Shown: one piece after another, positions 46,194 through 56,848 of the stretch
How the letters are laid out: each line of letters opens with the position of its first letter
How positions within the stretch are numbered: position 1 is the stretch's first letter
Origin: Methylococcales bacterium
Lineage (GTDB): Bacteria > Pseudomonadota > Gammaproteobacteria > Methylococcales > Methylomonadaceae
Assembly (NCBI GenBank): GCA_028715725.1
Contig: JAQURG010000001.1
Location: 124,001-188,000, forward strand
DNA: 64,000 nt
Direction of reading: 5' to 3'
Program-made: the position numbers and the translations under genes
Notes under the pieces: generated by a model
What the model was told of the DNA's origin: nothing
The model's input: the letters and a program-made list of their open reading frames with translations, nothing else
Database searches by the model: none

Positions 46194-46637
46194 TTACTCT
46201 ACCACGGCTGCACATCTGATTTCAGCGCTTGCGACAAATTCACCGTCAACTTCTGCACGACAGTCAAATGCCCAAATGTTACGCTTACTTTTAATAAACT
46301 TTGCTTCCAGCATCAATTGATCACCTGGGACAACAGGTCTTTTAAACTTGGCTTTATCAATACCCACCAGGTAATAGATCATTCCTGCCAGCTCGTCCCC
46401 GGCTGTTTCTGAAGCTAGCAAGCCAGTCGATTGCGCCAGGGCTTCCAGAATCAGCACACCCGGCATGATTGGCTTCTGTGGGAAATGACCTTGAAAAAAA
46501 GGTTCGTTATAAGTAACGTTTTTCACTCCCAACAATCTTGACCCTGGTTCGCACTCAACCACTTTGTCAATCAATAAAAAAGGATATCGATGTGGCAAGA
46601 ATGCTTGTATTTGTAAAATACCTAAGGTAATAGACAT
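46194..46637 (-). CDS. fabZ: 3-hydroxyacyl-ACP dehydratase FabZ
   Basis: [56 protein letters not shown]. Confidence 0.97.
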   Translation of the reverse strand: MSITLGILQIQAFLPHRYPFLLIDKVVECEPGSRLLGVKNVTYNEPFFQGHFPQKPIMPGVLILEALAQSTGLLASETAGDELAGMIYYLVGIDKAKFKRPVVPGDQLMLEAKFIKSKRNIWAFDCRAEVDGEFVASAEIRCAAVVE

Positions 46638-46699
46638 GTTTTAGAGTGCTTTCGTCAATGTTAAGGTTAAGTTGGGGTTATTTATGCAGGGTAAGGAGC

Positions 46700-47200
46700 T
46701 CAATCTGGCATCGTAGACAGTTTTTGCTGCACTTGAGCAGTTATATCAATCTGATCGTTCGCATAAATAACGCCATCAGTCAGTAATAAATCGTAATCCT
46801 GATCTTTGGCTATAGCTCGAACGGCTTCAACGATACGACGTTGCAATTTGCCCAACTCTTCATTCCGGCTGGCGTTAAAGTCTTCGCTGAACTCCTGTTG
46901 AGCTCTTTTTGCATCTCTTTTCTTATTTAAAATATCTTTTTCAAAATTATTTTTTTCAGAGCTGCTCATGACCGATGCATCCCGGGTCAATTTTTCCTCC
47001 ATACTCTGGATTTCTTTTTGCTGAGCAACTAATTGCTTATCCCGAGATGAAAATTTCTGTTCTAAACGTTTTTTAGCCTTTTCAGCTTGGGGAGCTTTTT
47101 CAAGAACAGCAGGTATATTAACGAAGCCAACTTTTAAATCGGCAAAACTGACATTTGTAACGAACAACAAGCCTAAGAATAAAGCAATTTTCTTTTTCAT
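46700..47200 (-). CDS. skp: OmpH/Skp family periplasmic chaperone
   Basis: Signal peptide, then LKVGFVNIPAVLEKAPQAEKAKKRLEQKFSSRDKQLVAQQKEIQSMEEKL...; coiled-coil Skp architecture. Confidence 0.92.
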   Translation of the reverse strand: MKKKIALFLGLLFVTNVSFADLKVGFVNIPAVLEKAPQAEKAKKRLEQKFSSRDKQLVAQQKEIQSMEEKLTRDASVMSSSEKNNFEKDILNKKRDAKRAQQEFSEDFNASRNEELGKLQRRIVEAVRAIAKDQDYDLLLTDGVIYANDQIDITAQVQQKLSTMPD

Positions 47201-47301
47201 TGTTAAATAGAACTCCGATGATTGTAGTTAAAGTGTAATAAGGACGAATTATAGTGCGCTAGATTATAGGGGATAAGCTAATTAAACCAAAATAACATCT
47301 G

Positions 47302-49674
47302 TTAGAAGTTTTGTCCGAAGTTAAACTGGAATATCTGCTTCTGATCTTGTGGAGAAACATTTAAAGGTAATGCAGCGCTCACGGATAAGGCTCCAAATGG
47401 AGACAACCATTCACCTGAAACCCCGGTAGAATATTTCATGTCACTTACTGAGAAGTTATTGCTGATGGTACCCACATCAAAAAAAGTTCCTAATCTGACC
47501 GACTTCATATCTGCCAAAAAGGGTACAGGAAAAAACAACTCTGCATTGCCAATAATTTTAGTGTTGCCGCCGATCGGCCTGCCTGTAAAAGTGCTACCGC
47601 CAAAAGGAAAGAGAGTGGGATCTAAAACGTTCTCTTGCGTTGATAAGGGTCCTAGAGTGTTATTCCTAAAGCCGCGAACCGAGCCGGTACCACCGCCAAA
47701 ATAGTTTTCAAAGAAAGGCAATCCACCAGTATTCCCATAGCCGTCGCCATAGGCGACTTCACCGTTCAGTTTAAAAGTAAAGTCCTTGGCCAGAGGAAAA
47801 TAATGTTGATGCCTGTAACCGACTTTATAATATTGAAGATCACTGCCCGGAACTGTCACTAATGCAGAGAAACGCTGCTGTCCGCCTTTATTCGGAAATA
47901 ATGCTCTGTTAAGCGTATCATGAGTCCAGCTGACTGCCGGCGCAAATGTCCAGAACTTGTCACCTTCCTCTTTGATAAAATCCCGGATTTCCCTGGATAC
48001 ATTTGCGTTGCAAGTATTGGTAAAGCTGTTGAAACTGCAATCATTATTCTCATTCACCTTTAAGGTCGTATGCTTTATATCAGCATCAAATCTTATCTGG
48101 TCGAATTCATTCAACGGAATGCCGAAGTTAAGGCCGGCATTGAAGACATCGGTAGAATAATTGGCGATATTAACCGCCCCGGCATTTCGCTTGGCATAGC
48201 CAATATTATAGCCTTGGCTAATGCCGTCCGTAGTGAAATAGGGATTGAAAAAGCCAAACTGATAATTCGTAGTATAGGTGCTATTGTTAAAGGCGACGTT
48301 CACCCGCTTGCCCGAACCGAATACGTTATCCTGCGCAATATTAGCATTTAAGACAATCCCTTGAACCTGAGAATATCCGATGCCTGCCGATAAATTACCA
48401 GAGGCTTTCTCCACCACTGAATAATTAACATCGATCTGGTCGGCTGTGCCTACAACGGGCGGTGTTTCAACATTGACCGATTCAAAATAGCCCAAACGTT
48501 CAAGGCGCGTTTTTGAACGTTCAATTTTTGAGCTTGAAGCCCAACTGGCTTCCATCTGGCGCATTTCGCGGCGCAGCACTTCATCACGGGTTTTAGTATT
48601 GCCGCTCATATTAATACGGCGCACATAAACCCGCTTACCCGGATCAACGAAAAAGGTCATATCAACCGTCTTTTGAGCTTCGCTAATTTCAGGCACCATA
48701 TTTACGTTGGCAAACGCATAACCTTCATCGCCTAATCGATCCTGAATCGCTTTTGACGTCTCCGTGGCATTTTTTCTGGAAAAAATCTCTTCCGGTCCGA
48801 CACTGACCAGCTTGATCAATTGGTCGGGAGGCACCACCAGATTACCGGCCAGCTTGACCTTAGATAGCTTGTAAATATCGCCCTCTTTGACATTTATAGT
48901 CACATAAATATCTTTTTTATCCGGCGTAATGGCCACTTGTGTGGATTCAACTGAAAAGTTGATATATCCGCGATCCAGATAATAAGACCGCAAAGTTTCC
49001 AGATCCGCAGATAATTTTTGTTTGGAGTACTGGTCATCCTTGCTGTAAAAGGATAATAAGTTCGAAGTACTCAATTCAAATTTGCCCAGCAGCGTCTTGT
49101 CATCAAAGGCATTATTGCCGACGATGTTGATCTGCTTGATTTTGGTCACTCTGCCTTCAGAAATTTTAATGTGGATGCCAACGCGATTCCGGGTCAGGTC
49201 AGACACATCTGTTTTTATCTTTAAGCCATATTTACCATGACTCAGGTATTGGCGGGTCAATTCCTGCTCGACCTTATCCAGCACTTGACGGTCAAATATT
49301 TTGCCCTCAGACAACCCGATTTTGTCTAACGCTTTTGTCAAGTCCTCTTTGCTGAGGTCTTTATTGCCTTCAAATATGATTTTTGCTATGGATGGGCGCT
49401 CCACGACATTAACAATCAATGTTGAACCTTCTCTTTCCAGGGACACATCCTTGAAAAACCCTGTTTTAAACAAGGCCTTAATGGCAGGACCCACATTATT
49501 CAGGGAAAATCTTTCACCGACATTAACAGGAAGATAATTAAAGACAGTACCTTCAGAGATGCGTTGCAAACCTTTAACCTTGATATCCTCAACAACGAAT
49601 TCTTCATCACCTTTAACTGCGAATGAAAACAGCAGACACAGCAATAACAAGCAAGAAAAAATATTTGATTTCAT
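47302..49674 (-). CDS. bamA: Outer membrane protein assembly factor BamA
   Basis: 790 aa; POTRA domains (FVVEDIKVKGLQRISEGTVFNYLPVNVGE...) and barrel with GGTGSVRGFRNNTLGP, FFDVGTI. Confidence 0.97.
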   Translation of the reverse strand: MKSNIFSCLLLLCLLFSFAVKGDEEFVVEDIKVKGLQRISEGTVFNYLPVNVGERFSLNNVGPAIKALFKTGFFKDVSLEREGSTLIVNVVERPSIAKIIFEGNKDLSKEDLTKALDKIGLSEGKIFDRQVLDKVEQELTRQYLSHGKYGLKIKTDVSDLTRNRVGIHIKISEGRVTKIKQINIVGNNAFDDKTLLGKFELSTSNLLSFYSKDDQYSKQKLSADLETLRSYYLDRGYINFSVESTQVAITPDKKDIYVTINVKEGDIYKLSKVKLAGNLVVPPDQLIKLVSVGPEEIFSRKNATETSKAIQDRLGDEGYAFANVNMVPEISEAQKTVDMTFFVDPGKRVYVRRINMSGNTKTRDEVLRREMRQMEASWASSSKIERSKTRLERLGYFESVNVETPPVVGTADQIDVNYSVVEKASGNLSAGIGYSQVQGIVLNANIAQDNVFGSGKRVNVAFNNSTYTTNYQFGFFNPYFTTDGISQGYNIGYAKRNAGAVNIANYSTDVFNAGLNFGIPLNEFDQIRFDADIKHTTLKVNENNDCSFNSFTNTCNANVSREIRDFIKEEGDKFWTFAPAVSWTHDTLNRALFPNKGGQQRFSALVTVPGSDLQYYKVGYRHQHYFPLAKDFTFKLNGEVAYGDGYGNTGGLPFFENYFGGGTGSVRGFRNNTLGPLSTQENVLDPTLFPFGGSTFTGRPIGGNTKIIGNAELFFPVPFLADMKSVRLGTFFDVGTISNNFSVSDMKYSTGVSGEWLSPFGALSVSAALPLNVSPQDQKQIFQFNFGQNF

Positions 49675-49751
49675 GTAGGCAGCTAAAAAATTACATCATT
49701 ATCTAAAAATGAAGGACTCTCAGATTATAACACAGTAAATATTTAAACGGC

Positions 49752-50732
49752 TTAAGCCCTGTGTATAGGAAAATTAAGCACATCCTGAATAGTCGCGCTA
49801 TCAGACAAAAGCATTAATAAACGATCCAGGCCTATGGCCATGCCTGAACAGTCCGGAAGTCCTGCCTCCAGCGCTGCAATAAGCCGTTTATCCTTAACGG
49901 TAAACGGGCGTTTTTCCTGCAGCCTGATGCCGATTTCATCGTCAAAGCGCTTTTCCTGCTCTTTTGCATCGGTCAATTCATAATAGCCATTACCTAATTC
50001 AATGCCATCGATAAAGATTTCGACGCGGTCAGTCACTAGCGGACTGTCTGCATTAATACGGGCTAAAGATGATTGACACGCAGGATAATCATAAACACTA
50101 TACAAAACGTTGCCTTTCAACCGGGGCTGCACCTTATGGCTGAAAATAAAATCCAGCCATAAGGCATGATTATTTCCGCAAATGCTGACTGCTTCAGGTG
50201 CGTCATTATCCAGGGCATAGGCGCAATAATCCTGATTTGAGAAAACCAATGGATCCAGTCCGGTATGCTGAAGAAAAAGCTCCCGATAACTAAACCGTTG
50301 CGCTGTATTCAGAGTTCGATGATTTTTAAACAGCAAATCTATCAGTTCGGCAATTTCATCCATCAATTGCGGCAATGTAAAACCGACCCGATACCATTCC
50401 AACAGGGTAAATTCGGGATTATGAAAGCGTCCTGATTCGCCATTTCTAAAGGCTTTACCTATTTGATAAATGGAGCCACTACCCGCAGCCAATAGCCGCT
50501 TCATGGCAAACTCAGGAGAGGTTTGCAAAAACAAGCTGCGTTGTAACGGAGACAATCCATACTCAGTGGTAAAAAAGTCCAGTTGAGGATCGGTTCCACT
50601 GCTATGACTGAGCAAGGGTGTTTCTACCTCAAGCACGTCTCTTTCTAAAAAAAATTGCCGTATGGCATAAAGCATCTGCGCTCTCAAGCGCATCAGTTCT
50701 ATCGAACAGGTCGGCTGCCAGGTATTCGGCAC
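49752..50732 (-). CDS. epmA: Elongation factor P--(R)-beta-lysine ligase
   Basis: LysRS-like class II catalytic core: FFLERDVLEVETPLLSHSSGTDPQLDFF, QTSPEFAMKRLLAAGSGSIYQIGKAFRNGESGRFHNPEFTLLEWYRVGF, SGMAIGLDRLLML. Confidence 0.95.
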   Translation of the reverse strand: MPNTWQPTCSIELMRLRAQMLYAIRQFFLERDVLEVETPLLSHSSGTDPQLDFFTTEYGLSPLQRSLFLQTSPEFAMKRLLAAGSGSIYQIGKAFRNGESGRFHNPEFTLLEWYRVGFTLPQLMDEIAELIDLLFKNHRTLNTAQRFSYRELFLQHTGLDPLVFSNQDYCAYALDNDAPEAVSICGNNHALWLDFIFSHKVQPRLKGNVLYSVYDYPACQSSLARINADSPLVTDRVEIFIDGIELGNGYYELTDAKEQEKRFDDEIGIRLQEKRPFTVKDKRLIAALEAGLPDCSGMAIGLDRLLMLLSDSATIQDVLNFPIHRA

Positions 50733-51301
50733 TATTCTTTCACGCGCGAAATATATTCTCCGGTACGGGTGTCAACTTTGATAACTTCACCCTGTTGCAC
50801 AAATAACGGAACCCTGACCACTGCGCCGGTTTCCAGCTTGGCCGGTTTACCGCCGCCGCCGGAAGTATCGCCGCGCACACCCGGATCAGTTTCAACAATC
50901 GCCAACTCAACAAAATTGGCAGGCGTAACCGACAACGGCGCATCATTCCATAATGTCACCGTGCAAGAGTCCTGATCTTTAAGCCACTTACTGGCTTCAG
51001 CGACGGCTTTTTCATCACATTGATACTGTTCAAACGTATCCGGCACCATAAAATGCCTGAACTCACCGTCATTATAAAGGTATTGCATCTCAACATCGAC
51101 CACATCCGCCCCTTCGAGCGAATCGCCGGACTTAAAAGTTCTTTCAATAACGCGACCGGTTTTCAGGTTTCTGATTTTTACCCGGTTAAAAGCTTGTCCC
51201 TTCCCTGGCTTAACAAACTCATTTTCAATAATTGCACAGGGATCATTGTCCAACATGACCTTTAATCCCGCCTTAAACTCATTAGTACTATAACTAGCCA
51301 T
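50732..51301 (-). CDS. efp: Elongation factor P
   Basis: [61 protein letters not shown]; conserved PGKGQA loop with the modifiable Lys. Confidence 0.98.
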   Translation of the reverse strand: MASYSTNEFKAGLKVMLDNDPCAIIENEFVKPGKGQAFNRVKIRNLKTGRVIERTFKSGDSLEGADVVDVEMQYLYNDGEFRHFMVPDTFEQYQCDEKAVAEASKWLKDQDSCTVTLWNDAPLSVTPANFVELAIVETDPGVRGDTSGGGGKPAKLETGAVVRVPLFVQQGEVIKVDTRTGEYISRVKE

Positions 51302-51334
51302 TTTATCCTCAAGATGACAAACAATGTAAACCCA

Positions 51335-51348
51335 TCCATTATAATGGA
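51335..51348. promoter_or_regulatory. 14-bp perfect palindrome TCCATTATAATGGA carrying overlapping -10 elements on both strands (efp/epmB divergent promoter candidate)
   Basis: TATAAT at 51340-51345 (+) and at 51343-51338 (-); lies about midway between the efp and epmB start codons. Confidence 0.55.
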
Positions 51349-51384
51349 GGCAACAATCGATAGAAACTTTAAATAAGCACTTTC

Positions 51385-52410
51385 ATGTCAGAACAACGCA
51401 ACGAAACACTGCACTTTAATAAAAACTGGCAACAACAACTTGCTGAAGCCTTCGCTACTCTTGACGAATTATGTCATTATCTGCACTTGTCGCCTGATGA
51501 CCTTTCAGCTTCGCTGTCTGCCGCTGATAACTTTCCGCTGCGGGTACCTTTAAGTTTTGCCGCCTGCATGGAAAAAGGCAATCCGAATGATCCTTTATTG
51601 CGGCAAGTATTGCCCATTAAGAACGAACTGGTCGCTTACCCCGGCTTTAATAGCGATCCTGTCGGTGATCTGCCAGCCGCTACCAGAGCGGGTGTTATCC
51701 ATAAATATCATGGACGGGTTTTGCTGATCAATACCGGCAGTTGCGCAATTAACTGCCGGTATTGCTTCCGCCGGAATTTCCCTTACTCCGACTTGCAACT
51801 GAGCAAACAGAATGAACAAGCGGCTATCGAATATATCCGGGAAGATACCAGTATTTCGGAAGTTATTTTAAGCGGCGGCGATCCGTTATTATTAAGCGAT
51901 CAAAGATTTGTCAAACTTATCCAGCAACTGAACAATATCAAGCATTTAAAACGCATAAGGATACACAGCCGCCTGCCTATCGTTTTACCTGCCCGAATCA
52001 CTGATGAATTGATCAATACGATTAAACAAAGCCCTAAACAGGTCGTCGTCGTTGTGCACTGTAACCATGCCAATGAAATCAATGCGCGGGTTATTGCTGT
52101 CTGCGAGCAGCTAAAAAACAACGGCATTCCATTATTCAATCAATCGGTCTTGCTGAAAGGCGTTAATGACGATGCATCAGTATTATGTGAACTGAGTGAA
52201 CGCCTTTTTACTCACGGGGTTATTCCTTATTATCTGCATGTATTGGATAAAGCCACAGGCACAGGGCATTTTGAAGTGCCTGAACTTGAAGCTATTGCGC
52301 TTATGAAGCAGGTTCAGGCCATGCTGCCAGGTTATCTTGTACCCAAACTGGTAACGGAAAAGGCGGGGACCATGTCCAAACAATACCTTTCAAGCGCCTG
52401 CCGGGAATAA
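51385..52410 (+). CDS. epmB: EF-P beta-lysylation protein (lysine 2,3-aminomutase-like radical SAM)
   Basis: CAINCRYCFRRNFPY (CxxxCxxC), SGGDPLLLSDQRFVKLIQQL, KLVTEKAGTMSKQYL. Confidence 0.96.
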   Translation: MSEQRNETLHFNKNWQQQLAEAFATLDELCHYLHLSPDDLSASLSAADNFPLRVPLSFAACMEKGNPNDPLLRQVLPIKNELVAYPGFNSDPVGDLPAATRAGVIHKYHGRVLLINTGSCAINCRYCFRRNFPYSDLQLSKQNEQAAIEYIREDTSISEVILSGGDPLLLSDQRFVKLIQQLNNIKHLKRIRIHSRLPIVLPARITDELINTIKQSPKQVVVVVHCNHANEINARVIAVCEQLKNNGIPLFNQSVLLKGVNDDASVLCELSERLFTHGVIPYYLHVLDKATGTGHFEVPELEAIALMKQVQAMLPGYLVPKLVTEKAGTMSKQYLSSACRE

Positions 52411-52501
52411 ACGCATCCTGTAAACAATTGAACAATACAGGCATAATTATCCCCAAGCCTATTGGTAAAACAACTCAGCCAAGCAATTACAAGGATTAAC
52501 C

Positions 52502-53566
52502 ATGTATGAATCACTCAGTTCCGCTGCCGAAAAGTCAGGATTACCACCCGGTGCGCTGGTGCATGTCGGCGAAGTGCATGAACACGAGCATAAAATCTCA
52601 GTAGTCAACTACAATAAATCTACTTTCAAAAAACATACCGTTAAATCGATCGAAGAGCTTCTAGCCTACAGGGCAACCGATACCATAACATGGGTCATTG
52701 TTGACGGACTAAAAGACGTAGGCATCATTGATGCCGTAGGGCAACATTTTGGCATTCATGGATTGGTGCTGGAAGATATTCTTAATACCCATCAGCGGCC
52801 CAAATTCGAGGAATTTGATGACTATATATTCATTGTTCTTAAAGCGATTTCTCTAGGAAACGAGGAATTTAATGTCGAATATGAACAAATAAGCTTACTG
52901 GTATTAAACAACTTCGTTTTTACCTTCATGGAAAAACCGGACGATCTCTTTGATCCTATCCTGAACCGGCTGAACAACGACAAGAGCCAGCTCAGACACC
53001 TGGGGAGCGATTATCTCGCCTATATGATTATGGATACCGTCGTTGATGAGTATTTTGCCTTACAAGATTCTTTTGATGAGCTGATTGAATCTGTTGAAGA
53101 TGATTTACTGACTGATCCATCGACTAATACACTGTCAAAAATCCAGAAATTCAAGCGTGAGTTAATTTTTCTGCGCAGAAATATTTCGCCCTTGCGAGAG
53201 TTGCTAGCGGCTATTCAACGCAGCGAGTCGCCCTTACTTGACATCAAGACGAGACGTTATTTCGGAGATATTTATGACCATGCCATACGCATTATTGAAG
53301 CCATGGAATCTTATCGGGATTTAATAGCGGGTATGCTCGATATCTACTTATCCAGCATCAGTAACAAAATGAATGAAACCATGAAAGTGCTGACAGTATT
53401 CGCCTCGATCTTTATTCCCTTAACCTTTATCGCAGGCGTATATGGCATGAATTTCGACTATATGCCGGAATTGAAATGGCGATGGAGCTACCCGGTATTG
53501 TGGATCATATTCATCGGTATATCACTATTTTTGCTACGATTTTTCAAGAAAAAGAAGTGGCTATAG
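52502..53566 (+). CDS. corA: Magnesium/cobalt transporter CorA
   Basis: C-terminal TM region with YGMNFDYMPELKWRWSYPVLWIIF (GMN motif). Confidence 0.96.
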   Translation: MYESLSSAAEKSGLPPGALVHVGEVHEHEHKISVVNYNKSTFKKHTVKSIEELLAYRATDTITWVIVDGLKDVGIIDAVGQHFGIHGLVLEDILNTHQRPKFEEFDDYIFIVLKAISLGNEEFNVEYEQISLLVLNNFVFTFMEKPDDLFDPILNRLNNDKSQLRHLGSDYLAYMIMDTVVDEYFALQDSFDELIESVEDDLLTDPSTNTLSKIQKFKRELIFLRRNISPLRELLAAIQRSESPLLDIKTRRYFGDIYDHAIRIIEAMESYRDLIAGMLDIYLSSISNKMNETMKVLTVFASIFIPLTFIAGVYGMNFDYMPELKWRWSYPVLWIIFIGISLFLLRFFKKKKWL

Positions 53567-53598
53567 AACAGCTTCTCATCAATAGACATCTCAAACGT

Positions 53599-53636
53599 AA
53601 AAAAGCCGCAACCTGCGCCGGCAGGTTGCGGCTTTT
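53599..53636. terminator. Bidirectional rho-independent terminator between convergent corA and mtkB
   Basis: aaaaaaGCCGCAACCTGCgccgGCAGGTTGCGGCtttt: long GC-rich stem flanked by A- and T-runs. Confidence 0.92.
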
Positions 53637-53671
53637 CACTTAAATATACGATTATATACGATCAGTTCAGG

Positions 53672-54559
53672 TTATAATTTGGCCAGAACTTGCGCCACAG
53701 TATCACCCATAGCCGCTGGCGTCGGGCAGATAGTAACCCCCAACTCTTTGAGTATCGCTACTTTTTCAGCGGCGCTCTCGCCAGCCGATGAAATAATCGC
53801 ACCGGCATGACCCATGCGCCGACCTTCGGGTGCGGTTAAACCGGCAATATAGGCCACCAGCGGTTTCGTCATGTGTTCCTTGGCAAAGATTCCGGCCTCA
53901 ACTTCCTGCGGCCCTCCAATCTCGCCAATCATCACGACCACCTTGGTTTCCGGGTCCTGTTCGAATTTTTCCAGAATATCGCGGTGCGAACTGCCGTTGA
54001 TAGGATCGCCGCCAATACCGACTGAAGTGGAAATACCAATGCCCAGGCGCTTCATTTGATCGGCAGCCTCATAGCCTAAAGTGCCGGAACGACCGACAAT
54101 GCCTACATTGCCCCGCATATAGATGTGCCCCGGCATAATGCCCAGCATGGCGCGTCCGGGGCTGATGGTACCGGCACAGTTAGGTCCGGTCAGTATCATT
54201 CTTTTGTCCGCCGGGAAACGGCGCAGAAAGTTCTTTACCTTCATCATATCCTGGGTCGGAATACCGTCGGTAATCGCTACACAATATTTGATGCCTGCGT
54301 CAGCTGCTTCCATAATGGAATCGGCAGCAAAAGCTGGCGGAACAAAAATAATGCCTGCTTCCGCTCCGGCTTGCTGTACGGCTTCTTTGACGGTATTAAA
54401 AACAGGCAGTCCAAGATGAGTTTGTCCGCCTTTGCCGGGAGTGATGCCGCCTACCACTTGTGAGCCGTAGTTAATCATATCCTGCGCATGAAATGTACCT
54501 ATTTTTCCGGTAAATCCCTGAACAATAATACGCGTTGTTTCATCAATAAAAATAGCCAC
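53672..54559 (-). CDS. mtkB: Malate--CoA ligase (malate thiokinase) alpha subunit; SucD-like
   Basis: MAIFIDETTRIIVQGFTGKIGTFHAQDMINYGSQVVGGITPGKGG...; assigned malate-specific by context with mtkA, mcl and other serine-cycle genes. Confidence 0.9.
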   Translation of the reverse strand: MAIFIDETTRIIVQGFTGKIGTFHAQDMINYGSQVVGGITPGKGGQTHLGLPVFNTVKEAVQQAGAEAGIIFVPPAFAADSIMEAADAGIKYCVAITDGIPTQDMMKVKNFLRRFPADKRMILTGPNCAGTISPGRAMLGIMPGHIYMRGNVGIVGRSGTLGYEAADQMKRLGIGISTSVGIGGDPINGSSHRDILEKFEQDPETKVVVMIGEIGGPQEVEAGIFAKEHMTKPLVAYIAGLTAPEGRRMGHAGAIISSAGESAAEKVAILKELGVTICPTPAAMGDTVAQVLAKL

Positions 54560-55753
54560 TTATACCTCCTGAGCCGCTTCTTTTGCAACCACTTCATTAC
54601 GTGCCTGCACTGCTTTTTCAGCTGCTTCAGCCAAGGTTTCTGCGGTAATGATAGGTAACCCGCTTTCTGCAATAATACGCCGGCCCTCTTCTACATTGGT
54701 GCCAGACAGTCGAACGATGAGCGGCACTTTCATGTCAATCTTTCTAACCGCCTGAACCACACCTTCAGCAATCCAGTCACAACGGTTGATTCCGGCAAAA
54801 ATATTCACCAGCATGGCTTTTACGCCTTTGTCAGCCAAAACCAGGCGAAAAGCTTTTTCAGTACGTTCAGCCGAGGCGCCTCCGCCCACATCCAGAAAAT
54901 TGGCCGGTTCGCCTCCCGCCAGTTTAATCATGTCCATAGTGGCCATCGCCAAGCCCGCCCCGTTTATCATGCAACCGATGTCCCCGTCTAATCCGACATA
55001 GCTCAAGCCGCGATCTGCCGCCGCCATTTCACGAGGATCTTCCTGGGTTTTATCACGCAATTCAGAAATTTTTTGCTGCCTGAACAAGGCGTTATCATCA
55101 AAGCCCATCTTTGCGTCCAGGGCAACTAACTCACCGCTTTTTGTAATCACCAGCGGGTTAATTTCCAGCATACTGGCATCGTTTGCACGCAAGGCGCGAT
55201 AACAACCTTTGATAGTCTTAACGGCGTGACTCAATATTTCAGCATCCAGACCCAAGGCAAACGCCATTTCACGCGACTGAAAGTCTTGCAATCCGACTGC
55301 GGGCTCAATATATATTTTCGTAATGGCATCCGGATCATTGGCCGCCAGCTCTTCGATTTCCATACCGCCTTGCGCAGAGCCAACCATGACGACGCGTTCT
55401 GAGCTACGATCAACCAACAAGCAGAAATACAATTCCTTGGCGATGTCGGTGCCCGCCTCGATATACAGCCTTGAACACACTTTACCCGCCGGGCCGGTTT
55501 GATTGGTGATCAGCCTTTTACCCAATAAGTAATCCGCAGCGGCCTCAACTTCGTCGTGGGTTTTACAAATTTTAATGCCGCCCGCCTTACCGCGTGCGCC
55601 TGAGTGAATCTGTGCCTTTACTGCCCATATATGTCCGCCGATTTCTCTGGCGCGTTGCACCGCATCCTCCGGGCTATACGCCAAACCACCTTCAGCGATT
55701 TTTACCCCGTAGCCACTTAAAATATCTTTTGCCTGATATTCATGAATATCCAC
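54560..55753 (-). CDS. mtkA: Malate--CoA ligase (malate thiokinase) beta subunit; SucC-like ATP-grasp
   Basis: [64 protein letters not shown]; adjacent to mtkB and mcl. Confidence 0.9.
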   Translation of the reverse strand: MDIHEYQAKDILSGYGVKIAEGGLAYSPEDAVQRAREIGGHIWAVKAQIHSGARGKAGGIKICKTHDEVEAAADYLLGKRLITNQTGPAGKVCSRLYIEAGTDIAKELYFCLLVDRSSERVVMVGSAQGGMEIEELAANDPDAITKIYIEPAVGLQDFQSREMAFALGLDAEILSHAVKTIKGCYRALRANDASMLEINPLVITKSGELVALDAKMGFDDNALFRQQKISELRDKTQEDPREMAAADRGLSYVGLDGDIGCMINGAGLAMATMDMIKLAGGEPANFLDVGGGASAERTEKAFRLVLADKGVKAMLVNIFAGINRCDWIAEGVVQAVRKIDMKVPLIVRLSGTNVEEGRRIIAESGLPIITAETLAEAAEKAVQARNEVVAKEAAQEV

Positions 55754-55833
55754 AGCATCTCCATTGTTGATTTTTTATTAAGGTGAAAGGACAGGAGGAA
55801 CAAGGCGATGCTATTTACCTTGCCCCTTAAGCC

Positions 55834-56784
55834 TTATTGAGTTTTTGCAGCAATGGCCTCAGCCGCCTTTACCACATTATTGGCCATTTTCTCTGAAGCG
55901 GCGTCAATTAACCGGCCATCTAAAGAAGCTGCGCCTTTACCTTGCGCAGCCGCTTCTTGTAAGGCAGAGAGAATCCGTTTCGCTTTTTCAACCTCGGATG
56001 CAGGCGGGGTAAAAATGTCATTGGCTAACTCTACTTGTAACGGATGAATGGCCCATTTACCCTCACAGCCTAAAGCCGCTGCGCGCTTGCCCGCCATGAT
56101 ATACCCTTCCGGATCTTTAAAGTCGCCAAATGGGCCGTCGATAGGGCGCAAACCAAAAGCACGGCACGCGACTGTCATACGGCTAATCGCGGCATGCCAT
56201 TGATCGCCCGGATAATCAGGATTTAAACCGCCAATGTTGGTGGTTCTTGCACGATTACTGGCCGCATAATCAGCAACGCCGAAATGCAGTGCTTCAAGAC
56301 GGCCTGATGCGCCATTCCGCGCAATATCTTCTACATTAGCCATGCCTAATGCAGTTTCAATTAATGCTTCAATGCCTATTTTATTTTTCAGTCCCTGTTG
56401 CATTTCCAGTTGGTTAAGCATAGCCTCAACCATATAAACATCAGCATAAACGCCCACCTTGGGAATTAAAATAGTGTCCAGTTTCGCGCCGCATTGCTCA
56501 ACAAGATCAACCACGTCTCGGACCATATACTGGGTATCCAGGCCATTAATACGCACTGAAATAGTGATGCCGTGACCCTTCCAGTCCAGATCATTAATCG
56601 CTTCAATAATATTTTTTCTGGCGCGTAACTTATCATCAGGAGCCACAGCATCTTCAAGATCGAGAAAGATGAAATCCACGCCACTTTTCATCGCTTTCTC
56701 GAACATATCAGGGTTTGACCCCGGAACGGCTAATTCACTGCGTTGGACACGTTGAATAGACGCCGTATATAAAGTGTGACTCAT
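55834..56784 (-). CDS. mcl: Malyl-CoA lyase (start MSHTLYTASIQ proposed)
   Basis: HpcH/HpaI-CitE-like: RSELAVPGSNPDMFEKAMKSGVDFIFLDLEDAVAPDDK...; GCEGKWAIHPLQVELANDIFTP. Confidence 0.92.
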   Translation of the reverse strand: MSHTLYTASIQRVQRSELAVPGSNPDMFEKAMKSGVDFIFLDLEDAVAPDDKLRARKNIIEAINDLDWKGHGITISVRINGLDTQYMVRDVVDLVEQCGAKLDTILIPKVGVYADVYMVEAMLNQLEMQQGLKNKIGIEALIETALGMANVEDIARNGASGRLEALHFGVADYAASNRARTTNIGGLNPDYPGDQWHAAISRMTVACRAFGLRPIDGPFGDFKDPEGYIMAGKRAAALGCEGKWAIHPLQVELANDIFTPPASEVEKAKRILSALQEAAAQGKGAASLDGRLIDAASEKMANNVVKAAEAIAAKTQ

Positions 56785-56804
56785 TATAACTTCCTGCCTT
56801 AAAG

Positions 56805-56820
56805 GTACTGAACTCAGTAC
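56805..56820. repeat. Dyad GTACTGA-AC-TCAGTAC in mcl leader
   Basis: 7-bp exact inverted arms with 2-nt spacer, 20 bp upstream of the proposed mcl start. Confidence 0.6.
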
Positions 56821-56848
56821 TTGAATGATTAATCCGGCTTCTGGCCTT

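Noticed and set aside
53599-53636. Long perfect hairpin downstream of corA considered as a possible novel element
   Set aside because: GC-rich stem flanked by A- and T-runs between convergent genes; an ordinary bidirectional terminator.
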